The notes under the pieces are model-generated. The model was not told the DNA's origin. It saw only the letters and a program-made list of their open reading frames with translations, and did not search any database. A DNA stretch of 64,000 nt from Lachnoclostridium sp. An131. GTDB lineage: Bacteria; Bacillota; Clostridia; Lachnospirales; Lachnospiraceae. Below are positions 1-9,567 of this stretch, in pieces (position 1 is the stretch's first letter; every line of letters starts with the position of its first letter). A program made the position numbers and the translations under genes. The DNA lies in contig NZ_NFLI01000008.1 of NCBI RefSeq assembly GCF_002160825.1, forward strand, positions 105,242 through 169,241, in the 5' to 3' direction.

Positions 1-955
1 GGTCCGGAATCGGATGTGTAATGTCGTCGTTGGGCATGGTCAGAATCGGAATCTGCGTCACAGATCCCTTCACGCCCTCCACGATGCCGGCGCGCTCATA
101 AATCGCAGCCAGCTCACTGTATAAGTAACCCGGATATCCCTTTCTGGACGGGATCTCTCCCTTGGAAGAGGAAACCTCACGCATGGCCTCCGCGAAGGAG
201 GTCATATCCGTCAGGATAACCAGGATGTGCATGTTGCACTCAAATGCCAGATACTCGGCGGCCGTCAGGGCCACCTTCGGCGTAATCAGACGCTCCACCA
301 CCGGATCGTTTGCCAGATTCAGGAACATGGCCACGTGCTCGAAGGCTCCGCTCTCGTCGAAAGCGCGGCGGAAGAAATCAGCCACATCATGCTTTACGCC
401 CATGGCAGCAAACACGATACCGAACTGCTCGTCGGAATCCTCTCCCAGAGAAGCCTGCTTTACAAGCTGGGCTGCCAGCTGGTCATGGGGAAGGCCGTTT
501 CCGGAGAAGATCGGCAGCTTCTGTCCACGAATCAGGGTCGTCAGACCGTCAATCGCGGAAAAGCCTGTCCGGATATAGTTACGGGGGTATTCCCGCATCA
601 CCGGATTGAGGGGCTGGCCGTTTACATTCCGGTGCACATCCGACACGATCTCGCCCAGGCCGTCGATGGGCTGGCCCAGACCATTGAAGGTACGGCCCAG
701 GATTTCCGGGGAGAGAGCAATCTCCATGGGATGTCCGGTCAGCTTGGTGCGGGTGTTGATCAGGGACATATTCTCGGTCCCGCCGAACACCTGAATCACC
801 GCTTTATCCTCGTAGCACTCTATGATACGTCCCAGCTCTTTCTTTTTCGCGTCGATGTTAATCTCCACGATTTCCTCATAGGAAGCGTTCTGGACGCCTT
901 CCAGGGCGATCAGAGGGCCATTGACTTCACTTAAGCCTAAATATTCAATTGCCAT
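1..955 (-). CDS. ntpB: V-type ATP synthase subunit B, 3' part cut by window edge
   Basis: This is the non-catalytic B subunit of the rotary V/A-type ATPase head, which alternates with subunit A in the A3B3 hexamer on the cytoplasmic face. The visible 318 codons start [20 protein letters not shown] and run open to base 1, so the C-terminal part lies outside the window. The nucleotide-binding region reads [17 protein letters not shown], the degenerate P-loop typical of B subunits, followed by [10 protein letters not shown] and the segment [21 protein letters not shown]. The gene follows ntpA by 15 bases, the normal order. The ATG at 955 is preceded by AAGGGGGATGAATT, a usable ribosome binding site. 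Identification is secure; only the end is missing. Confidence 0.95.
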   Translation of the reverse strand, partial: MAIEYLGLSEVNGPLIALEGVQNASYEEIVEINIDAKKKELGRIIECYEDKAVIQVFGGTENMSLINTRTKLTGHPMEIALSPEILGRTFNGLGQPIDGLGEIVSDVHRNVNGQPLNPVMREYPRNYIRTGFSAIDGLTTLIRGQKLPIFSGNGLPHDQLAAQLVKQASLGEDSDEQFGIVFAAMGVKHDVADFFRRAFDESGAFEHVAMFLNLANDPVVERLITPKVALTAAEYLAFECNMHILVILTDMTSFAEAMREVSSSKGEIPSRKGYPGYLYSELAAIYERAGIVEGVKGSVTQIPILTMPNDDITHPIPD

Positions 956-970
956 AATAATTCATCCCCC

Positions 971-2737
971 TTATGCGTTCTTTTCCAGTACGTGATCATA
1001 GAACTCGTCAATCGCTTTTTTATAATCCTCAAACATCTCGAGGCGATCGTTGGGCACATCATACTTGATGGCGATGACCTTCTCGAAGATATTTTCCGAC
1101 TTCAGCACAGACATGGGCATACCCATGGTAATCAGAGCCTTCGCCCTGTCGTACAGATAGAGAATCGTCTCCATCATCTTCATCTGCTTTTCCATCGGCA
1201 CGCAGGTGTCTTCCGGATGGAAGGCGTTCTGCTGCAGGAAGCCCAGACGCACAACTCTGGAAATCTCCAGCACCAGCTTCTGGTCATCGGGAAGCACGTC
1301 GCTTCCGATCAGCTTTACGATCTCCATCAGGCTGCTCTCCTGATTCAGAATCACCATCAGACGGTTGCGGCAGTCCATAAAGTCCTTTGCCACATGATCC
1401 TTATACCAGGGCGCCAGATCGGAGATGTACTCGCTGTAGCTGGACAGCCAGTGAATTGCCGGATAATGGCGGGCATAAGCCAGAGACTTGTCCAGTCCCC
1501 AGAAGCAGCGCACGAAACGCTTGGTATTCTGCGTAACCGGCTCGGAGAAATCGCCTCCCTGGGGAGATACGGCTCCGATGATGGATACGCTTCCTTCTGT
1601 GCCGTTTAAGTTCATCATCATGCCGGCGCGCTCATAGAAGGCTGACAGACGGGACGCCAGATAAGCCGGGAAGCCTTCCTCCGCAGGCATCTCCTCCAGA
1701 CGTCCAGACAGCTCACGCAAGGCCTCCGCCCAACGGGAGGTGGAGTCTGCCATGATCGCCACATCATAGCCCATGTCACGGTAATACTCTGCCAGCGTTA
1801 CACCCGTATAAATACTTGCCTCACGGGCAGCCACAGGCATGTTTGAAGTATTGGCAATCAGCGTGGTACGGTCCATCAGGGGATTTCCGTTCCGCGGGTC
1901 TACCAGCTTGGAGAAATCCTCCAGTACCTGAGTCATCTCGTTTCCACGCTCTCCGCAGCCGATATAGATGATAATATCTGCGTCAGACCACTTTGCGATC
2001 TGATGCTGGGTCATGGTCTTTCCGGTACCGAAGCCTCCGGGGATGGCTGCCGTTCCGCCCTTTGCGATTGGGAACAGGGTATCCAGGATACGCTGTCCCG
2101 TGATCAGCGGCTTCGCAGCCGGATAACGCTTTCTCGTGGGACGGGGCACACGGATGGGCCATTTCTGCATCATGGTCAGTTCCTTCTCGGAACCGTCGTC
2201 CAGCTGCAGAACGGCAATCGTATCCTTGATCGTATACTGTCCGTCCGGCATGACCTTGATAAGCGTTCCCTCCAGATCCGGAGGAACCATAACCTTATGC
2301 ACAATCGCTTTTGTCTCCGGCACCTCACAGAGGATGGTGCCGCCGCGCACACGGTCGCCCGCCTTTACTACCATGTGGGCGTCCCAGAGCTTTGTCTGAT
2401 CCAGGGAATCCACCACGGTACCGCGGGTGATATACGCGCCCCCGGTCTTTGCGATCTCGCTTAAGGGACGCTCGATTCCGTCAAAAATATTGTGAAGAAT
2501 ACCCGGCGCAAGCACAACGGAGATGGCGTCTCCGGTAGCCTCTACAAGCTCGCCCGGCTTCAGTCCTGTAGTCTCCTCAAAGACCTGAATTGTCGTGATA
2601 TCCTGATTCAGGCCAATGACCTCTCCTACCAGCTTTTCCTTGCCTACATAAACCATCTCTGACATCTTAAAGCCGGTATTTCCCTTCAGGTAGATGACGG
2701 GGCCGTTGATTCCGTAAATAACACCTGTTCTATTCAT
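971..2737 (-). CDS. ntpA: V-type ATP synthase subunit A (catalytic)
   Basis: Catalytic subunit of the V/A-type ATPase, 588 residues, the usual length for the family. It has an N-terminal beta barrel, the A-subunit-specific bulge insertion around residues 110-200, and an intact Walker A motif GGFGTGKT at about 234-241, followed by [12 protein letters not shown]. The downstream sequence [14 protein letters not shown] is the Walker B/catalytic region. The start at 2737 has AGGAGGGG eight bases upstream and overlaps the end of ntpE by eight bases, indicating translational coupling. Direction of coupling (ATP-driven ion pumping or ATP synthesis) cannot be read from the sequence. Confidence 0.97.
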   Translation of the reverse strand: MNRTGVIYGINGPVIYLKGNTGFKMSEMVYVGKEKLVGEVIGLNQDITTIQVFEETTGLKPGELVEATGDAISVVLAPGILHNIFDGIERPLSEIAKTGGAYITRGTVVDSLDQTKLWDAHMVVKAGDRVRGGTILCEVPETKAIVHKVMVPPDLEGTLIKVMPDGQYTIKDTIAVLQLDDGSEKELTMMQKWPIRVPRPTRKRYPAAKPLITGQRILDTLFPIAKGGTAAIPGGFGTGKTMTQHQIAKWSDADIIIYIGCGERGNEMTQVLEDFSKLVDPRNGNPLMDRTTLIANTSNMPVAAREASIYTGVTLAEYYRDMGYDVAIMADSTSRWAEALRELSGRLEEMPAEEGFPAYLASRLSAFYERAGMMMNLNGTEGSVSIIGAVSPQGGDFSEPVTQNTKRFVRCFWGLDKSLAYARHYPAIHWLSSYSEYISDLAPWYKDHVAKDFMDCRNRLMVILNQESSLMEIVKLIGSDVLPDDQKLVLEISRVVRLGFLQQNAFHPEDTCVPMEKQMKMMETILYLYDRAKALITMGMPMSVLKSENIFEKVIAIKYDVPNDRLEMFEDYKKAIDEFYDHVLEKNA

Positions 2738-3317
2738 GGACAGCCCCTCCTTTTAGCTGGAAATGCTCCTTGGCTTCCGCGATTTTCGTCTCAAACGAAT
2801 TGTCAATCAGAATATTTCTCGCCGGGAGAACCGCACGGGTTCCTCCCTGAAAAGAATATGTGCTGACCGTCACCGGAGCTCCAATCTCCGCCTCGATACT
2901 ATATTGAATCTGGGCGTCCGACGGATCGATATAAAGTATGATTTCCTCTCCGCCCGCGAATTCCATGGCTTCCCGGAACTGGCGCACCAGCATCTGATGA
3001 TACTCCCTGGTTTCCGCGAAACGGGCCAGCATATCCTTCACTTCCACAAACAGCTTGTCCTTCAGTTCTGCCTGGCGCTTGCTCAGCATTCTCCGGATCT
3101 CAATCTGCGCTTCGGAAGCCTGCTTGTTATTCTCGCTGACGAGACGGGCCGTCTCTGTCTTGATTTCCAGATCAGCCTGACGCTTTTTCTTTTCCTTGTG
3201 CTCCTGAAAAATCTTTTCCAGGGCGTCTGTATATTCGCGGAGCATGGTGTTGCTTTTATTTCTCGCCTCTTCCATGGCGTACATGGTAAAATGCTGCAGT
3301 TTTTCTTCTGTCGTCAT
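2730..3317 (-). CDS. ntpE: V-type ATP synthase subunit E
   Basis: Peripheral stalk subunit E, 195 residues, linking the catalytic head to the membrane subunit I. The first ~110 residues are charged and helical (EKIFQEHKEKKKRQADLEIKT and onward), as expected for the coiled stalk shared with the G-like subunit. The C-terminal globular part includes GGEEIILYIDPSD. A GTG codon at 3320 immediately precedes the ATG at 3317. AAGGTGG lies six bases before the ATG, so 3317 is preferred. The gene sits between ntpF and ntpA in the standard order and overlaps ntpA. Confidence 0.92.
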   Translation of the reverse strand: MTTEEKLQHFTMYAMEEARNKSNTMLREYTDALEKIFQEHKEKKKRQADLEIKTETARLVSENNKQASEAQIEIRRMLSKRQAELKDKLFVEVKDMLARFAETREYHQMLVRQFREAMEFAGGEEIILYIDPSDAQIQYSIEAEIGAPVTVSTYSFQGGTRAVLPARNILIDNSFETKIAEAKEHFQLKGGAVHE

Positions 3318-3377
3318 CACGATCCACCTTCCTTCTTCCTGGTCGTAACAGTGCAGCCAGACTGCCTGCTGCTCCTG

Positions 3378-3686
3378 TTACAGTTTAACTCCCACAGCCT
3401 CATTGACATAAGAAGTGATAAAGTTCTCTTCCCTGGTCGTACCGTGACGGTCGGGAATCTCAATGAGGAGCGGCAGGCTGCGGCTCAGACGGACTTCATT
3501 GATCAGATCCGGGAACTCCCGGCCGAACTTCTCCGTCAGTATGATCACCGCGACCTCTTTATCTGCCAGCACACGATCAAGCTCTTCTTTCAGCTCTTCT
3601 CTCTCATGCACCACGGCGCCCTCAATCCCTGCCAGGCGCATACCTGTACAGGTGTCCACATTATCACTTATCAGATACATCTTCAT
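3378..3686 (-). CDS. ntpF: V-type ATP synthase subunit F
   Basis: Central stalk subunit F, 102 residues, which sits on the rotor with subunits C and D. The N-terminus MKMYLISDNVDTCTGMRLAG matches the family's conserved opening, a Rossmann-like strand followed by a turn and helix. The middle part includes VAVIILTEKFGREF. GAAAGGAAGG lies upstream of the ATG at 3686. The gene is separated from ntpK by 28 bases and from ntpE by about 60 bases, all in one transcription unit. Subunit D, which completes the rotor, would be expected just outside the window beyond ntpB. Confidence 0.92.
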   Translation of the reverse strand: MKMYLISDNVDTCTGMRLAGIEGAVVHEREELKEELDRVLADKEVAVIILTEKFGREFPDLINEVRLSRSLPLLIEIPDRHGTTREENFITSYVNEAVGVKL

Positions 3687-3714
3687 AGGAATTCCTTCCT
3701 TTCAGGCGGGCTGC

Positions 3715-4218
<504 letters not shown>

Positions 4219-4242
4219 TTATTGCTGTTATTGTGAAGCTTT

Positions 4243-6171
4243 TTATTTCTTCATCTCATAGGGCTTGAACGCATGTCCGGTTCCCTTGTAGAAACGGCTG
4301 AACAGCTCGTAGTATTCCAGCCTCAGCACCTGAATACCTACAATCAGTCCCTCCATCGCGCAGACGAAGGCGTTGCCCAGAACAATCACAATCCAGTTGC
4401 CGCTGCCGCCGTTCGTAAATCCGGCCAGCATCAGCACAACCTCCATCATGGCCGCATGGCTGACCGCGAAAGCGCCGATACGGACGAAGGACAGCGTATT
4501 CGAGAAGAAGCTCAAAAGCACCTCAAACATCTCGAAAAAGGTCTGCACCAGATACATCGGAATGCCGTCGTCAAACTTCGCCTTTTTCTTCTCCAGCCAG
4601 GCTCCCAGGGGCTCCTTAAAGGCCATAGCCAGAAGCGGAACGCCAAGGATGAGCACCAGAATAATCGCCGCCGGAAGAGCGTGGCCGCTCATGAACAGAA
4701 TCAGGCAGGCAACCAGGAAGCCGTAAAACAGAAAGCCTGCGACTCCGTTTGTATCAAACCAGGTCCCTTCTGCGTCATGGTTGCGGACACATACGATAAT
4801 ATGCATAATCATGGCTGTCAGGATCAGGAACATTCCAAAGACAATGGCCACTACAAACACCGTATTCATCTGTCCTATCACAGGCAGCGTCATCATGGCC
4901 TCCTTGGGCTTCAGCCAGATGTGCTTGATCAGTGTATCCTCGAAGCCGAAAAAGCTGCCGTACATAAAACCGAAGAAGGTGGAAAATACACCTGCGCTGG
5001 CGATGATCGCCGCCAAATCCATTCCCTTCTTTTTATAAAGGAAGAGGCCGCCCAAAAGAAGGACAAGTCCCTGGCCCACATCTCCGAACATGGCGCCGAA
5101 AACAAACGCATAGGTCAGCGCCACAAACATGGTCGGGTCTATCTCGTTATAGGCCGGAAGCCCGTACATCTTCACATACATCTCAAAGGGACGGAAGAGC
5201 TTGAAATTCTTCAGCTTTGTGGGCGGCGTGCTGAAAATGTTGTCATGGTCATCCTCTACCACCACAAAGGCCTGCTCATCCTCCTCAATCTCCTTCTGGA
5301 AGGCGTCTGCCTGATCCTCCGGCATCCAGCCGCAGAGAATATAGAAAACATTGTTCTTTTCTCTCGTCAGAGCCGCGAATTTGCGGATGTCAAAGCTTGC
5401 GGAACGCTTTTCCAGGAACTGGAGCGCTCCTGCCAGCTCATCTGCGTGATCCGCCACCACATCCGTCATGGCCTGATCCACCTCTGCCAGCTTCTGATCC
5501 AGTCCGGCCGCCTTCTTCTGCAGAGCCTCATAGGCCTGGCTGGGCGTCCCTTCATATTCATCCGGCAGGTAGAAGTGCTCAAAATGCATGGACGCATAGA
5601 CAGCGTCGATTCTGTCCGACATGGAAGCAGGCACAAAGTACACGCCCCACACGTATTCGTCATCGCTGCTGCATATATAGAAAATCGTATCCAGCGTGTC
5701 ATAGACATACCGCTCAAATTTATCAAAATATTCCTTGGAAATCCGCCCGAAACGGTATTTCACATAACGGAATTTCAGAAGGCTGTGGACATCAAACACA
5801 AGTCCCCGGAAGGGATCGATATCCTCCATCAGGCTTTTGCATTTCTCCCTCTTTTCGGAAAGCTCAGCCCTCTGGTTGCGAAGCTCGGTCAGATGGCTCT
5901 CCGCTTCCTTCAGGATTGCCTCTGCCTGCTCCGGCGTCATGTCAGGAAACTCCTTGTCCGTCTTCAGTCCGGCGGGAAGGTATTCCTTCGCCTGACGGAT
6001 CAGCTCCTCATAGGGATTCTTGTCCGTATAGGCCCTCAAATTTCGTACCGTCTTAAGCTCTGTCAGGGCATTCTCCAGCTGAATCTCATACTTGGAAAGA
6101 TATTGAGCGGCCATGCGTTCAATATCGTCCTTCGGCCCTGTGACGCTTAAGAACTTCATTTTAACAATCAC
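4243..6171 (-). CDS. ntpI: V-type ATP synthase subunit I (membrane stator)
   Basis: Stator subunit I (a-subunit equivalent), 642 residues. Residues 1-345 are soluble and helical and contact the peripheral stalks. Residues ~345-640 hold the membrane helices, beginning MFVALTYAFVFGAMFGDVGQG. The ion-path arginine is visible as R564 in NTLSFVRIGAFAVSHAAMM. The start is a GTG at 6171, not the ATG four codons inside. AGGAGG lies nine bases before the GTG and 21 bases before the ATG, which decides it. The gene follows ntpC by 15 bases. Confidence 0.95.
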   Translation of the reverse strand: MIVKMKFLSVTGPKDDIERMAAQYLSKYEIQLENALTELKTVRNLRAYTDKNPYEELIRQAKEYLPAGLKTDKEFPDMTPEQAEAILKEAESHLTELRNQRAELSEKREKCKSLMEDIDPFRGLVFDVHSLLKFRYVKYRFGRISKEYFDKFERYVYDTLDTIFYICSSDDEYVWGVYFVPASMSDRIDAVYASMHFEHFYLPDEYEGTPSQAYEALQKKAAGLDQKLAEVDQAMTDVVADHADELAGALQFLEKRSASFDIRKFAALTREKNNVFYILCGWMPEDQADAFQKEIEEDEQAFVVVEDDHDNIFSTPPTKLKNFKLFRPFEMYVKMYGLPAYNEIDPTMFVALTYAFVFGAMFGDVGQGLVLLLGGLFLYKKKGMDLAAIIASAGVFSTFFGFMYGSFFGFEDTLIKHIWLKPKEAMMTLPVIGQMNTVFVVAIVFGMFLILTAMIMHIIVCVRNHDAEGTWFDTNGVAGFLFYGFLVACLILFMSGHALPAAIILVLILGVPLLAMAFKEPLGAWLEKKKAKFDDGIPMYLVQTFFEMFEVLLSFFSNTLSFVRIGAFAVSHAAMMEVVLMLAGFTNGGSGNWIVIVLGNAFVCAMEGLIVGIQVLRLEYYELFSRFYKGTGHAFKPYEMKK

Positions 6172-6186
6172 TTGCTGCTACCTCCT

Positions 6187-7245
6187 CTACTGTGTGCTTC
6201 CGTCCTTCGTCTGCTCCACGTATTTCAGTGTCTCCTCGGGCGGCAGGCCATATCTGACACCCTCCAGCACAGTGGTCAGCTTATCCAGCTCCCTCTCTTT
6301 TTCAAAAATATAGCTGGTAATTACTGCCATCGAATACGGATTGCTCCGTTTTTCTTCCCCATAAATTTTTCGGATTACCTGATTGAATATACTCTCCAGC
6401 TTCTGTCCGTCCAGCTCCAGAAATTTCTTTCCATAATAAGTCTTCCGGATCACATCCTCCAGCTCCTTCTCATCCGCGGCAGTCACCATGCTTCGGATAT
6501 CGCTGTCATGCAGCCGGTAATTAATCGGAATCAGAAGCGTATAGGTTGAAACCTCACTTAGCTGGTAATATTTTTTTGCCCGGTAAATCCACATCATATT
6601 CAGCAAATCAATCTTGCTTCCCAGGCTTTTTGTCAGGAGCTCCTGCTCCTTCCCCTTCAAAAGCTTATCCTTCTGCTTCCAGATCATGGAAAAATAGTAG
6701 AGATCCAGGGTCATTTCATAATCAAACAGGCTGGTCCGTTCTGTCTGCTCCAGCTTCTGAAGCACCCTGTAATAATGCGTATCCTTCAACGCCTCCAGAA
6801 TCTCCGGTACCGTCACGGCTTCCGAAAGCTTATCCAGAGGAATCTCTGTGAAGTGCTGTATGGCGGCACGGAATTCCTTCTCCTCAGCCGTCCTGTCTCC
6901 ATGATTAAATGCCCGCCGGAAAGCCCGCTTCAGAACGGCAATCTCAAACTTACTGAAATACAGCTTCAGGACACTCTTCTGGCTTCTGTCACAAAACCGG
7001 TAAATTTTTGTAAAGTCATGATATAAGGTTCCAATCAGAAGCCTTTCAATCTGCCCGCGGTGAAGCTGCGTCTCATCCAGACTGCCAAATACGGTCTCGT
7101 ATGCGGGGATTCTCTTCAGATAAGCCACTGCCTGAGGCACATTCGGCATCTCCGCCAGTCTGCGGTAATCCTCTTCCTTCAGAAGGCGGCTCTCCATGGC
7201 CCGTATCTTCGTGGCAATGGCGCTGTATTTCATCAGACTGCCCAT
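6187..7245 (-). CDS. ntpC: V-type ATP synthase subunit C
   Basis: Socket subunit C (AC39/Vma6 family), 352 residues, connecting the central stalk to the c-ring. Typical family sequence includes KYSAIATKIRAMESRLL near the N-terminus, RGQIERLLIGTLYHDFTKIYRF, and YYFSMIWKQK. The remaining sequence is mostly helical. The ATG at 7245 has AGGAG seven bases upstream, inside the end of the preceding small subunit gene. The two genes are separated by only two bases, so they are probably translationally coupled. Confidence 0.92.
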   Translation of the reverse strand: MGSLMKYSAIATKIRAMESRLLKEEDYRRLAEMPNVPQAVAYLKRIPAYETVFGSLDETQLHRGQIERLLIGTLYHDFTKIYRFCDRSQKSVLKLYFSKFEIAVLKRAFRRAFNHGDRTAEEKEFRAAIQHFTEIPLDKLSEAVTVPEILEALKDTHYYRVLQKLEQTERTSLFDYEMTLDLYYFSMIWKQKDKLLKGKEQELLTKSLGSKIDLLNMMWIYRAKKYYQLSEVSTYTLLIPINYRLHDSDIRSMVTAADEKELEDVIRKTYYGKKFLELDGQKLESIFNQVIRKIYGEEKRSNPYSMAVITSYIFEKERELDKLTTVLEGVRYGLPPEETLKYVEQTKDGSTQ

Positions 7246-7247
7246 GC

Positions 7248-7568
7248 CTACTCTCCTATCATTCTGCGGAAAATTCCTTCCGCCAGCTTCTCATGGTTCT
7301 GGCGGTATTCCTGCTCTATGGCGCCAAGCTCGCGTTCCGTCTCAAGCCTCATCTTCAGCAGTTCGTTTTCGGCCTCTGCCTTCAGCTTTGCATTCAGAGT
7401 TTTCAGCTTTTCCTCTGTCTGGGAATCCATCTCTGCGTCAAAGGCCTTCGTTTTTTCTTTGTATTTCGCAGCAATCTCTTTTTTCTGCTCTATTGCCTTT
7501 TCCTCCAGAGAAACAGCCGCACTTTCGATCTCAGAAAGCCTGCTGAGCACAGTCTCCATCTGTTCCAT
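7248..7568 (-). CDS. V-type ATP synthase G/H-like peripheral stalk subunit
   Basis: First gene of the ATPase operon, 106 residues, almost entirely charged coiled coil rich in Glu, Lys and Ala (EEKAIEQKKEIAAKYKEKTK and onward). By position and composition it is the G/H-type partner that forms the peripheral stalk with subunit E. Such subunits diverge too much to name by sequence alone. The ATG at 7568 has AGGAGG seven bases upstream. No enzyme motif or membrane segment is present. Confidence 0.75.
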   Translation of the reverse strand: MEQMETVLSRLSEIESAAVSLEEKAIEQKKEIAAKYKEKTKAFDAEMDSQTEEKLKTLNAKLKAEAENELLKMRLETERELGAIEQEYRQNHEKLAEGIFRRMIGE

Positions 7569-7773
7569 GCGATTTCCTCCTGTCTCATGTCAATGAAGTC
7601 TATCGGCCGGCAGCGGCCCCCCTGCCTGATGCCAACCAAATTATCTCACTTATACTATATCTTTTTTGTGCAAAAAGCTATAGTAAAAATGACAAAAAAG
7701 TAATTTTTTCTTTCTGTTTTTCTTGGTATTTGTGCAGATTTTTTTGTTCCGTCCTTCCGGAGACCAAAATTTT
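7569..7773 (-). promoter_or_regulatory. AT-rich region upstream of the V-ATPase operon
   Basis: This 205-base stretch between the rpsU terminator and the first ATPase gene is strongly AT-rich at 7641-7745. It must hold the operon promoter. Candidate -10 boxes on the minus strand are TATAGT (7654-7659) and TATAAG (7649-7654). I could not pair either with a good -35 at 16-18 bases, so the exact promoter is unresolved and may depend on an activator. Confidence 0.35.
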
Positions 7774-7811
7774 ATCCCGAAAAAATTCCCCGACATCCGC
7801 CGGGGAATTTT
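7774..7811 (-). terminator. Rho-independent terminator of rpsU
   Basis: A perfect 11-bp stem is formed by 7782-7792 and 7801-7811 with an eight-base loop. On the minus strand it is followed by a run of T residues. It lies nine bases past the rpsU stop codon and insulates the ATPase operon from rpsU transcription. Confidence 0.85.
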
Positions 7812-7820
7812 ACGCACAAT

Positions 7821-7997
7821 TTAGTTGTATTTACGCTTTCTCGCTGCTTCAGACTTCTTCTTACGTCTTACGCTGGGCTTCTCGTAATGCTCTCTCTTAC
7901 GAATCTCCTGCTGAATACCGGCTTTCGCACAGTTTCTCTTAAAACGACGCAGAGCGCTATCTAAAGTCTCGTTCTCTTTTACGATTACATTCGACAT
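7821..7997 (-). CDS. rpsU: 30S ribosomal protein S21
   Basis: Small ribosomal subunit protein bS21, 58 residues, starting [20 protein letters not shown] and ending [11 protein letters not shown]. It is lysine/arginine-rich, with the conserved [23 protein letters not shown] core. Length and sequence are standard for Firmicutes. It stands alone between its own promoter (8119-8147) and terminator. The leader is about 115 bases. A GGAGGGAGGT tract lies rather far (13-14 bases) upstream of the ATG, with a closer AGGTG seven bases upstream. Confidence 0.96.
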   Translation of the reverse strand: MSNVIVKENETLDSALRRFKRNCAKAGIQQEIRKREHYEKPSVRRKKKSEAARKRKYN

Positions 7998-8019
7998 AGT
8001 ACCACACCTAACCTCCCTC

Positions 8020-8047
8020 CAGTTGTATATTGTGCACTAGACAACTG
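8020..8047 (-). promoter_or_regulatory. Hairpin in the rpsU leader
   Basis: Seven-base arms CAGTTGT (8020-8026) and ACAACTG (8041-8047) are perfectly complementary and sit just upstream of the GGAGGGAGGT tract in the rpsU 5' leader. Such a hairpin could influence translation of S21. No known leader family is recognised. Confidence 0.4.
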
Positions 8048-8118
8048 TCTGGGTAATATACCTTCAACTGCCGAGCACTCACACAATCTGCTGCTGAAGG
8101 GATCGTTGCACAAATAAG

Positions 8119-8147
8119 ATTATAGTGTTTGAACGGGCTTCTGTCAA
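8119..8147 (-). promoter_or_regulatory. Consensus sigma-A promoter of rpsU
   Basis: TTGACA (8142-8147), a 17-base spacer and TATAAT (8119-8124) on the minus strand match the vegetative consensus exactly. Transcription would start near 8112. This fits the high expression expected for a ribosomal protein gene. Confidence 0.9.
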
Positions 8148-8160
8148 TACTTTTTTGTTT

Positions 8161-9546
8161 TCAGAATCCTCTCTCTTTCAGCTCCGCCACAATCTGCACA
8201 TACGTCTCCACCACATCAAAGCCCTTATAATCCTGCCTCTTCAGGTCAATGATATCGCCGTGGGAAATTCCCCGCAGCCTTTTATTAGAAAAAACGCCAC
8301 GAAATTCGCCCCATTTGGCAGATTCCACACTGACCAGGCCGTCGTTTTCTCCTTCCAGGGGACGAATCATACAGTATGGTATGGAAAGCAGCAGATGGCT
8401 GAACGGATTTTTCATCTTTGAGGTATAGCTCTGGTAATAGACTCCCGGCATATCCGGTGTCTTTTCATTAAAACGGGCGCTTGCCTCTGTAGAAAACTGT
8501 CGGGTGGCCGTATAAAAATCCGGAGCCTTGTCACCAAATCTGGCAAACGTCCGGTCAAAGCAGCCTGCCACAAAGCGGTAAAAGCTCTCCGGCAGGCGGC
8601 AGGCATAATCCACAAAGCGGCAGCCTCTGTGCGGCGTATTCATCGTCGTAAGAGAGGCCACAAAGGGACTCATGCCAAGGGTGGAAATCGCGCAGCGCGC
8701 ATCCAGCCCTCCTTTGGAATGGGCGATGATATTCACCTTCTCCACGCCTGTCTCCTCCCGGATCTGCAGGATCCTTTTTCGGATGTCCTCCGCATTGTAT
8801 GCAATGGTTCCCAGCGCCTCCTGATTTCCATAATAAACGACCGCCCCATTCCGTTTCAGCTCTAGGGGAATCCGGCCCCAGTAGTTGAAATACCGGAGAT
8901 CCCGGAAACCGATTCCGTGAACCAGCAGAAGCGGATACCGTGTAGCGCAGAGGTCGGAATCTACCCTCAGAGCGCGAAGCTCTGCCTTTTCTCTTTCAAA
9001 ATCATATTCCTCATAGACCAGGCGGCAGACATACAAAAGCACAGCCAGATTTACGACAGGAATCCACCAGGTAAGCAGCATCACGATCCGCCGGACGATA
9101 CTCAGCCTCCTGGAGGTGAAAAAGATCCGCAGCGCCCCCACGCCAAGCAGAGACAGAATCCCTGTCACAGCCAAAAGCATATCTGAAATCCAGAATCCCC
9201 CTCCGAATGCACGAAGTATTCCAGATTCAGTCCATGAAAAAATACAGGCTATGAAAATCTGAGCTGCCATCCCGTAAAGGCCCCAGAAGACGCTTCGCCG
9301 GCCTCCCATCATCATCCGCACCCGGAGCCCTGTCTTTCCTCCATCATGAACAGGCCCTGCCAAAATCCAGAGGTATGTGCCGGCGCAGAGAAAAAATACC
9401 GCGGCCAGCCATACGATCAGCTCCAGAAAATCATAATCAAATTTATCCCCAATCATGATGCCTGTCAGCCAAAAAAGAGTAACAGGCAGATTAAGTGCAC
9501 AGGGTATGACAATCGCCAGATACAGTTTTTTCAGGAATCGATTCAT
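8161..9546 (-). CDS. Membrane-anchored lipase/esterase-like alpha/beta hydrolase
   Basis: Protein of 461 residues in two parts. The first ~175 residues contain about five hydrophobic segments, so this part is membrane-embedded. From about residue 205 an alpha/beta hydrolase fold follows: YPLLLVHGIGF supplies the oxyanion-hole region, and IIAHSKGGLDAR is the nucleophile elbow with the catalytic serine in A-H-S-K-G. A C-terminal histidine is likely in GISHGDIIDL. This arrangement resembles secreted triacylglycerol lipase/EstA families, but the substrate is unknown. It lies 21 bases after the ASKHA gene, at the end of the ilvN-ilvC transcription unit. Confidence 0.75.
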   Translation of the reverse strand: MNRFLKKLYLAIVIPCALNLPVTLFWLTGIMIGDKFDYDFLELIVWLAAVFFLCAGTYLWILAGPVHDGGKTGLRVRMMMGGRRSVFWGLYGMAAQIFIACIFSWTESGILRAFGGGFWISDMLLAVTGILSLLGVGALRIFFTSRRLSIVRRIVMLLTWWIPVVNLAVLLYVCRLVYEEYDFEREKAELRALRVDSDLCATRYPLLLVHGIGFRDLRYFNYWGRIPLELKRNGAVVYYGNQEALGTIAYNAEDIRKRILQIREETGVEKVNIIAHSKGGLDARCAISTLGMSPFVASLTTMNTPHRGCRFVDYACRLPESFYRFVAGCFDRTFARFGDKAPDFYTATRQFSTEASARFNEKTPDMPGVYYQSYTSKMKNPFSHLLLSIPYCMIRPLEGENDGLVSVESAKWGEFRGVFSNKRLRGISHGDIIDLKRQDYKGFDVVETYVQIVAELKERGF

Positions 9547-9567
9547 AATCCCCCCTCCAGCTTTTCC

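Noticed and set aside
4273..6150. A 625-codon open frame on the plus strand opposite ntpI
   Set aside because: Exact antisense shadow of a well-identified gene; low-complexity His/Gln-rich translation with no family features or ribosome site.
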